Shown one piece after another: positions 26,101 through 31,815 of a DNA stretch of 64,000 bases. Source of the DNA: JBOGUF01 sp050696075 (GTDB lineage Bacteria > Chloroflexota > Chloroflexia > Thermomicrobiales > UBA6265); contig JBOGUF010000045.1 of the NCBI GenBank assembly GCA_050696075.1, forward strand, positions 1 to 64,000. The letters are read 5' to 3'. The translations under genes and the position numbers were made by a program. Each line of letters starts with the position of its first letter. The stretch's first letter is position 1. Below the pieces are notes generated by a model. The model was not told where the DNA came from, did no database searches, and saw nothing but the letters and a program-made list of their open reading frames with translations.

Positions 26101-28322
26101 TCTGCTCGCCGACGATGGAGCTGGGCGTCGACATTTCGGACCTCGGCGTCGTCCACATGCGCAACGTCCCGCGCACGCCCGCCAACTACGCGCAACGCAG
26201 CGGGCGTGCCGGCCGTGGCGGAAAGCCGGCGCTCGTCCTCACCTTCGCCAGCCAGGGCAACGCGCACGACCAGTACTTCTTCCGTCGGCGGCAGGCGATG
26301 ATCGCCGGATCCGTCGCACCTAATCGCATGGATCTCGGCAACCGGGAGCTGGTCGAGGCGCACCTCCACTCCGTCTGGCTCGCCGCAATTGGTCTCTCCC
26401 TGGGCAATTCGGTCGCCGATGTCCTCGACCTCGGCCAGCTGAACTTCCCGATCGAGGCTGAGAAGTGGGCGAATCTGCTTCGGACGACGGAGAGCCATCG
26501 GTCCGATGTCGTTGCCGCTTTCCGCGAGATCACCGCCGCCGACCCGACCATTACCTCCGCCGACTGGTTTACCGACGAATGGCTGGTCCAGACCGTCAGG
26601 GACGCGCCCGACGCGTTGAATGTTGCCTTTGAGCGTTGGCGCGATCTGTACCGGGCCGCTGTCGCCCTCCGCGACGAGGCCCGCCGCAAGATCGATCTGC
26701 CGCGATTGCCGCGAAAAGATCGCCAGGACGCCGAACGCCAGGAGCAGGAAGCGAAACGCGAAGTCGATCTCCTCTTGAATCAGGGCGATTACACCGAATC
26801 GGACTTCTACCCCTATCGCTACCTCGCAACCGAAGGCTTCCTCCCCGGCTACAACTTCCCGCGATTGCCACTCCGCGTCTTGGTCTCAGTGCGGGACAGC
26901 GCCCAATCGATCGATAGGCCGCGCTTTCTCGGCCTCTCTGAGTTCGGTCCCTGGAATGTCATCTACCATGAGGGGCGCAAGCACCGCGTATCGTCCTGTA
27001 TCGTGCCTCCGGGCGGTTTCGACGCCCGCATCACCAGCGCCCGGCTCTGCAACGAGTGCGGCTACGTCCATCCCGCCAGCGAGGGACCGGTCGATCTCTG
27101 CGTCTGTTGCGGCACGATCCTCGATGCGAAGACATCTGAGTATCCACAGGCACTGCTGGAGCAGCCGACGGCGAAAGCACGCCAGCAGGAGCGGATCTCC
27201 TCAGATGAGGAGGAACGTGCCCGCGAGGGGTATCACATTACGACCCACTACCGCTTCTCGCCGGGGGCGAGTGCCCGTCGTGCCGAGGCGCGAGACGCCT
27301 CCGGCGAATGGTCGCTCCTGGAGATCGAATACGCGCCTCGTGCGGAGCTTTGGCGCATCAACCACGGCTGGCGTCGATCCGCGGCGCGGGCCGGGTTTAC
27401 GATCGATGCCGAACGTGGCCGGTGGGGTAAGCGCGAGGACGACGATCTTGAAGGTGAAAACGGAGACGAGCCAGGACTCCAGACCGTGAGAACCGGGGTC
27501 AAGACCTACGTCACCGACAGCCGCAACATCCTCCTGTTGCGCCCCATTGCTCCCTCCGCACAGAACGAGGCATTCCTGAAGAGCCTTGCCTTCGCCTTGC
27601 AGCGAGGCATCCAGGTGGCATACCAGGTCGAGGAGAGCGAAGTCGCCATTGAGCTGATCGGCGAAGGCAGCCACCTTCGATTGCTACTCTGGGAAGCCGC
27701 GGAGGGCGGCACTGGTGTTTGGGAGCGAATGTTGGAGGAGCCGGACTCGTTCGCCGAAGTCGCGAAGGAGGCGCTCCAGGTCTGTCACTTCGATCCAGAG
27801 ACCGGAGAGCCGGATGCGGAATGGGGCCGCCGCTGCAAGTACGCTTGCTATGACTGCCTGCTCAGCTACAGCAATCAGTTGGAACACCGATTCCTCAACC
27901 GGCATCTTGTCAAGGACTATCTCCGTGAACTAGCCACGTCGAGAGTCCAGAGTGCGACGGCGGGCCGCCCCTATGACGAGCAGTACCGATGGCTGCTCGA
28001 CCGCATCGACCCGGCTTCCAGCCTGGAACGCGAGTTCGTCGCATTCCTCCATGCGGAGAAGCTTCGCTTGCCGGACTTCGCCCAGCACCGGCCGCGCTCC
28101 GACGTGCCTGTCCAACCAGACTTCTACTACGAACGCGATGGTCTGAACGGAGTCTGTGTCTTTGTCGACGGCCCTCACCACGACACCCCAACTCAAACAG
28201 CCAAGGACCAGGAGCTACGAGATGCCCTCGCTGACGAAGGCTTTCGCGTCGTCGTCATCCGGCACGGCCGACCCTTCGACGAGCAGGTCGCACGATACCC
28301 CGACGTGTTCGGCCCCGGTTGA
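23154..28322 (+). CDS. DEAD helicase with DUF1998 and Vsr-like nuclease
   Basis: The 1722-aa product is one uninterrupted frame. N-terminal superfamily 2 helicase: LRLHRHQEEAL, Walker A STGTGSGKSLTYLLPI (~104), FLVIDELHVYRG (~220), GTSATI, then VDISDLGVVHMRNVPRTPAN and QRSGRAGRGGKP (~980-1025). A zinc ribbon (LCNECGYVHP...LCVCCG, ~1295) and a DUF1998/MZB-type block (LLWEAAEGGTGVWERML; CKYACYDCLLSYSN, ~1520-1570) follow. The C-terminus (DFYYERDGLNGVCVFVDGPH ... FRVVVIR) is Vsr/PD-(D/E)XK-like. This resembles DruE, or fused DrmA-DrmB. ATG 23154 has GGGAGG upstream; the frame is open to 23064. Confidence 0.85.
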   Translation: MSLDVFALRDRVVGEYRDYFESFVRILDERIDGFVRDSLRDGELWPDAVLQLNPAYERGQTLGELANQGLIARETARFFGPNLRLHRHQEEALGIAQCSEPYIVSTGTGSGKSLTYLLPIVDHVFRHNPDRPTVRAVIVYPMNALVNSQIDALEHFKRENWPDSPLHFARYTGQERDAEREAIINNPPHILLTNYVMLEYMLLRPHERTLLRTATKELSFLVIDELHVYRGRQGADVAMLTRRVRQKAGQDIQLVGTSATIATGGSRDDRQARIADVGSTLFGVRVPAANVVDETLQRIAAVAVPRTQAELRTAVQLPPPAPSDAGVRNHPLAAWLEETFGLQEEDGRLIRREPVTFTDGLKRLVEASGLPTDLCRERLMAALEAGNAVRTNTGDPLFAFRLHQFLASGSSVYATIEQPDSRQLTLAGQFVAPDEDDIEEGSAGEQPKLLYPLAFCRDCGQEYYLVSRADLDGGERLLPRLPLLNAPDDELPGMYGFFAVETGDLWPEETPGDTRRLTQLPEFWFEQRKSGPKVRQRYEEHIPLELWAHPSGAVSWEPVQGAVHGWFQARPLMLCLRCRASYTLRDKSDFRKLATLSQTGRSTATTILSNAAVGGLRAAHPEDRGGNKVLSFTDNRQDASLQAGHLNDFAQITLLRGALSRALTEQDELTFSRLGPAILAALGPKPEEFMREPVDSGPGHDSARAVMVNLLTYRAFEDLRRAWRIAQPNLEQVGLLSLRYAGMEELALDDARWSDVPVLAAASGHKRWEVLQAILDHLRGLLVIDAECLQAESTRELVNRANQWLRTPWSIDRRERLRESVIARLPGIGMPEHDRDSTIGLSYRSTLGRYLRSRHTWDLPSDLSATDVDAMVLGIVAVLRGHVLTVVTKDGEDYGVQIKADVVRWQRGDGRAAGLDPVRARALHKRRLEMLSTEPNAFFSRLYQEPSRLLAGITGAEHTGQVDRETRLVREREFKAGQLAAMFCSPTMELGVDISDLGVVHMRNVPRTPANYAQRSGRAGRGGKPALVLTFASQGNAHDQYFFRRRQAMIAGSVAPNRMDLGNRELVEAHLHSVWLAAIGLSLGNSVADVLDLGQLNFPIEAEKWANLLRTTESHRSDVVAAFREITAADPTITSADWFTDEWLVQTVRDAPDALNVAFERWRDLYRAAVALRDEARRKIDLPRLPRKDRQDAERQEQEAKREVDLLLNQGDYTESDFYPYRYLATEGFLPGYNFPRLPLRVLVSVRDSAQSIDRPRFLGLSEFGPWNVIYHEGRKHRVSSCIVPPGGFDARITSARLCNECGYVHPASEGPVDLCVCCGTILDAKTSEYPQALLEQPTAKARQQERISSDEEERAREGYHITTHYRFSPGASARRAEARDASGEWSLLEIEYAPRAELWRINHGWRRSAARAGFTIDAERGRWGKREDDDLEGENGDEPGLQTVRTGVKTYVTDSRNILLLRPIAPSAQNEAFLKSLAFALQRGIQVAYQVEESEVAIELIGEGSHLRLLLWEAAEGGTGVWERMLEEPDSFAEVAKEALQVCHFDPETGEPDAEWGRRCKYACYDCLLSYSNQLEHRFLNRHLVKDYLRELATSRVQSATAGRPYDEQYRWLLDRIDPASSLEREFVAFLHAEKLRLPDFAQHRPRSDVPVQPDFYYERDGLNGVCVFVDGPHHDTPTQTAKDQELRDALADEGFRVVVIRHGRPFDEQVARYPDVFGPG

Positions 28323-28557
28323 AGCCTCACCTCGTATCTGCGTCAACTCATGCGAAGCCCCGTTTGCTCACAGCATGGTGACAAAGTGAGGTGAGCTGCC
28401 CCAGTGGTCGCACGACACGCCAGGGCAGCGGCTTCCCGTGCGCGCGTATGAGGGACAGGGGCAGGGCTGATTAGCGCGTCGCCGGCGGCGTATTCTTCGA
28501 AATCATTAGCAGTTTGCGCAACTCTGCATGCTGGCGCATGCGAGAGAAGGCAGCGAG

Positions 28558-29163
28558 ATGGGTGGCTACGGATCAGGCACCAGGCTCTTCAAGAAACCAT
28601 CGACCGACCGGGCGTTCGCGCTCGACGTGCGCCAGCTTGCGCGACGCGGCGGACTGGCGCCCGGCGACCACACCTACACGTGGCCCGGTCTCCTCGGCGA
28701 TGCGGTGGTTGCATACTCCGTCGAAGGCGACACGCTGACCCTCGCGTACCAGATCAGTTCGCCATTCGACGGCGATCGGCACGTGCGGCAGCCGGTCGCG
28801 CTGGTCCGCACGCCCTGTCACTACGGGGGCGAGCGCCCGTGGTTTGCGTGTCCAGGTTGCGGCGGTCGCGTCGCCGTCCTACACCTGCTTGGACTGCACT
28901 TCCGTTGCCGACGTTGCCACGGCTTGGTCTACGCCTCGACACGCGAGGACCAGGGACGGCGCCAGTTCCGCAAGGCCAACCGCCTGCGCGCCCAGCTCGG
29001 CGCTCCGCCGGTCCTGGGCCTCATTCCTCGACGGCCGGCGTGGCTGAGTTGGCGCCGGTACTGGCGCACCGTTGACCGCATTCGAGAACTGGACGCCCAA
29101 TACCTCGACGGGATGGACGCCCACGTTGCGACCTTGCGCCAGGCCGCAGGACTCGACACGTGA
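28558..29163 (+). CDS. Zinc-ribbon island protein (MGGYGSG family)
   Basis: The 201-aa product starts at ATG 28558 (MGGYGSGTRLF), a motif shared by small proteins often seen on mobile islands. The middle has a four-Cys zinc ribbon: FACPGCGGRV (~98) and HFRCRRCHGLVYAS (~118). A basic C-terminus follows (QFRKANRLRAQLG). Such ribbons suggest nucleic-acid binding or a transposase-like finger, but no activity is known to me. It lies 235 bases after the large helicase on the same strand and could belong to the defence block. Confidence 0.65.
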   Translation: MGGYGSGTRLFKKPSTDRAFALDVRQLARRGGLAPGDHTYTWPGLLGDAVVAYSVEGDTLTLAYQISSPFDGDRHVRQPVALVRTPCHYGGERPWFACPGCGGRVAVLHLLGLHFRCRRCHGLVYASTREDQGRRQFRKANRLRAQLGAPPVLGLIPRRPAWLSWRRYWRTVDRIRELDAQYLDGMDAHVATLRQAAGLDT

Positions 29164-29867
29164 GTTCCGCATGGGCTTCAGAATCGTCGCGTACCTGCGA
29201 GAGAGGCGCGAGGGAACCCCTCCCCACCCCGCACATTCGGACAATCCACGAAAAGTCCTCCCGTACACGGGAGGGCTAGGGGGGAGCGGCACGATCCCTC
29301 GATGCGACGGGAGCTTGTGAGCCCAAGCGATTGGATGTGCAGGTCGGGTCTGGTAGATCGCTCGTCGATATGCACGGACGGGCCATCCCCGGCCACTCTC
29401 GCGCCGCATCTGCAACACGACGCCTCGTTCTCCACCGGGGACGGAAGGAGAGGAATCAACCGCCTGCTAGATCGAAACGGCTGCTGTCGCCATTCGATGG
29501 GAGCTTATCGGCGCTCTGACGCCACGTCCCGGCGATTCCGCTTTCATCTGAGCAGAGCACAGGTGGCTGCACATCACCATATTCAATGTGCGACCGATAA
29601 TGCGTCTGTTGCTGGGGTGCTCGGGGCAACAAGATGCTGTGTCAGGCGGACGTGTTTGCACGGTTCAGCAGGAAGGGCTGTCCTCCTGTCCATGATCCGC
29701 TCGCTGCGTAATATCCTCCGGCCTCCCCGCCTCCCGGCGACTCGGATGAAAAAAGAAGGATGGGTATGGGGAGCAGGGCAGAGGCAAGTCAGATGCCGGG
29801 TCGATGCGTGGCGGCGACGGGTGCCGAGTGAGGGAAGCGGTGAACCTCCGCTTCCCTCGGGTGGTGG
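29164..29867. other. 704-bp gap without a convincing gene
   Basis: No frame here has both a ribosome-binding site and protein-like composition. Two strong hairpins are present: CCTCCCGT-acac-ACGGGAGG-type near 29.26 kb (possible end of the zinc-ribbon transcript) and the one at 29830-29858. It separates the + arm of the element from the - arm. Confidence 0.5.
29830..29858. terminator. Hairpin after the leftward 195-aa gene
   Basis: A perfect 11-bp stem (GAGGGAAGCGG / CCGCTTCCCTC) with a 7-base loop lies 10 bases beyond the stop of the gene at 29868. There is no T-tract, so it may act as a weak terminator or 3'-end stabiliser. Confidence 0.5.
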
Positions 29868-30455
29868 TTAGTGGTCCGGCTGCACGCCGAAGAGCGCCAG
29901 GCAGCGGGCAAGCTGCGGCTCGTTCGCCGTGCCGTAGAAGAAGTGATAGCGCAGCGCGCCATCGTGGGCCGGCTTGACCACCCAGCAGGCGGGACCGGTC
30001 ACGAAGACGTGCGGGTGATCGAACAGGTCATCCGGGCCGGCCTCGGGCCGATAGACAACCTCCCAGCCGTTCGCCCTGACCTGGAAGTGCGGACAGTCGC
30101 GGGTGTAGGTGACGCTGGCCGCGCCGATGGCCTTCGCCTGGGCGAGGGCGAGTTGCATCAGCTTGGGTTTGCCGATGAGGTCGCAGCCATGCAGGGTGGC
30201 CAGGTCGACGGTCACGGGCACGTGGCGGATGAGCTCATCGCTGTAGGCGTCGGCGCGGCCGGCGCGGTGGGCGTAGTCGCTGCCGTGGGTGTGTCGATCG
30301 AGCGGGGCGTTCAGGCTGGCATGGATGGCATCGCGCATGGTGCGCAGCGCGGCGAGGCCGCCGGCGACCTGGGGCGCTTCGCGGGCACCGTCCCGAAACC
30401 CGCGGCGGTAGGCGTCCGCGTACTCGTCGGCAAGGGCCAGATCGTAACCGATCAT
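29868..30455 (-). CDS. Unknown 195-aa element protein
   Basis: ATG 30455 has GGATG upstream (MIGYDLALADEYADAYRRGF). The product is soluble and His/Asp-rich, with GFRDGAREAPQVAGGLAALR in the N-terminal third and PHFQVRANGWEVVYRPEAGP in the second half. I do not recognise the family. The frame continues upstream to 30725 but that part is Arg/Pro-rich and unlikely to be translated. It follows the SWIM gene on the same strand with a 229-base gap. Confidence 0.55.
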   Translation of the reverse strand: MIGYDLALADEYADAYRRGFRDGAREAPQVAGGLAALRTMRDAIHASLNAPLDRHTHGSDYAHRAGRADAYSDELIRHVPVTVDLATLHGCDLIGKPKLMQLALAQAKAIGAASVTYTRDCPHFQVRANGWEVVYRPEAGPDDLFDHPHVFVTGPACWVVKPAHDGALRYHFFYGTANEPQLARCLALFGVQPDH

Positions 30456-30684
30456 CGTCAGGCATCCTTTCACGCATAGGGGACGTTGCGATCGGGAGAG
30501 CGCCGCCGGCTGGGCGGGGACACGGCGCCATGTCCCCGCCGTGCGGCGCGTCGTCGCGTCAACCTCGCTGGGGCAGGTGGTCAGGCGGCTGGCCGTCGGA
30601 CCTGGCATGCGATCACACCGGACGAATCGCGCCGAGCCGGGGGCGAGGAGGGAGCGACCGGCGTTGGTCGCTCCCCGGTGAGGG

Positions 30685-31131
30685 CTAGGCCGCGATCCGG
30701 AGATCGCACGGTTCGTCGGCGGCACGGGCCGCCATCCGCTCGATCAGAGCGATGGCGCGGTCGGCCGTTGCCTGCTCGCCGTCCCGCTGCGTGTCATCAG
30801 CCCGTGCGGGCCGTCGAAACGGGATGACGTTGGCCGGGGCGGGTGGCTCCGGCTCGGGATCGAGGTCGAGCATGCCCTGCCGGTGCCAGTAGAGCGCGCG
30901 GTGCTTACACACCGGATCGCCGCCCAGCATGGCCGCCTCGCACGTGCAGTCGCGGCCGTCCGTCTCGTAGGCGACGCCGTCGCGGGTGCCGCTCGTGGCG
31001 ATCCACTGGCCGGAGCCGGAGAGCTGCCGCACTTGGAGTCCGTCGGCCAGCGCCCGCTTCAGCGCCGCCTGCCAGCGCTCCGGCGTGGCGATCCGGCGGC
31101 GTGGGGTGGGAACAACTGCCTGTGTTTGCAT
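30685..31131 (-). CDS. SWIM zinc-finger protein
   Basis: The 148-aa product carries CTCEAAMLGGDPVCKHRALYW (residues ~62-82), a C-x-C-x(n)-C-x-H SWIM motif, preceded by the usual SGTRDGVAYETDGRDCTCE lead-in. SWIM fingers bind DNA or proteins and are common on mobile elements. ATG 31131 has AAGGA seven bases upstream. A TTGACA-N17-TATCAT promoter at 31433-31405 would start its transcript ~265 bases upstream, leaving a long leader. Confidence 0.75.
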   Translation of the reverse strand: MQTQAVVPTPRRRIATPERWQAALKRALADGLQVRQLSGSGQWIATSGTRDGVAYETDGRDCTCEAAMLGGDPVCKHRALYWHRQGMLDLDPEPEPPAPANVIPFRRPARADDTQRDGEQATADRAIALIERMAARAADEPCDLRIAA

Positions 31132-31404
31132 AGTGGTATCCTTCCCGTGCTCAATCCTGCGAGGGCGTGAGCGTGAGCCCCTGACGTGTGCCTAGCGCGT
31201 CGGGGGCTTTGTCGTCTGTGCCGGTGGCCGCTTTGGTTTTGGCTCTTCTGCCTTAGCCCGGTCGGCCGCTCCTTCTAATCCCCGCGACAGGCGACGCGCC
31301 GCCTGCCCGATGCCGGGTGCTTGTCCGGTGGTGCTGCTCGATGGGCGGCTCCTTTGCTTTGGGGCGGGTACCGGGTGTGGGGATCCTCCCCACTTGCCAA
31401 AGAC

Positions 31405-31433
31405 ATGATACATCTTTGATCTATCTCTGTCAA
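31405..31433 (-). promoter_or_regulatory. Leftward promoter of the SWIM gene
   Basis: On the minus strand TTGACA (31433-31428), 17 bases, then TATCAT (31410-31405). It faces away from an identical promoter at 31463-31491. Confidence 0.75.
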
Positions 31434-31448
31434 TAGGAATACTGCACA

Positions 31449-31459
31449 ATTGCGGCAAT
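31449..31459. promoter_or_regulatory. Palindrome between the divergent promoters
   Basis: ATTGC-G-GCAAT lies midway between the two -35 boxes, well placed for a repressor that controls both directions. The Xre protein encoded at 31553 is the obvious candidate (inference). Confidence 0.4.
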
Positions 31460-31462
31460 GAA

Positions 31463-31491
31463 TTGACATAGTACGATCTTTCCCTTATCAT
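31463..31491 (+). promoter_or_regulatory. Rightward promoter of xre-recombinase
   Basis: TTGACA (31463-31468), 17 bases, TATCAT (31486-31491); predicted start ~31498. It has the same -35, spacing and -10 as the leftward promoter. Confidence 0.75.
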
Positions 31492-31552
31492 GTTACCGGC
31501 AACGTTCGGGCAGATGACGCAACGATGCGACATCGCGGGAGGTGTGACGGGG

Positions 31553-31795
31553 ATGCACGTGGACGGGGGGCTGTTGCGCCGGGCGCGGATTCGGCGCGCG
31601 CTCTCCCAGGCCGAGCTCGCCGAGGCGGCCGGCATCAACCGGATGACGGTCAGTCGGCTGGAGATGGGACGGGGGGAAGCGGTCCAGGCGGCGACGCTGC
31701 GCAAGCTTGCCGGCACGCTCGATGTCGAGCCAGGGGACTTGATTGACTGGCCAGCCGAGGAAAGCCGCGGGCAGGTGGCCGACCGCAGCAATTGA
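31553..31795 (+). CDS. Xre-family HTH regulator next to the recombinase
   Basis: The 80-aa protein has a classic Cro/C1 HTH (LRRARIRRALSQAELAEAAG, then INRMTVSRLEMGRGEAVQAA, then TLRKLAGTLDVEPGDLI). ATG 31553 follows GGAGGT by nine bases; an earlier in-frame ATG at 31490 lies within the promoter -10 and is excluded. The stop overlaps a TTG of the recombinase frame, and the preferred recombinase start is 21 bases later, so the two genes are co-transcribed. It probably controls the divergent promoters and so integration or excision (inference). Confidence 0.85.
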   Translation: MHVDGGLLRRARIRRALSQAELAEAAGINRMTVSRLEMGRGEAVQAATLRKLAGTLDVEPGDLIDWPAEESRGQVADRSN

Positions 31796-31815
31796 CCGCA
31801 GTAAGGACGGCAGCT

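Noticed and set aside
31192..31791. 199-aa minus-strand frame through the divergent promoters
   Set aside because: It would have to start inside the Xre gene and cross both promoters. The last ~50 codons look protein-like but have no start codon after the leftward promoter.
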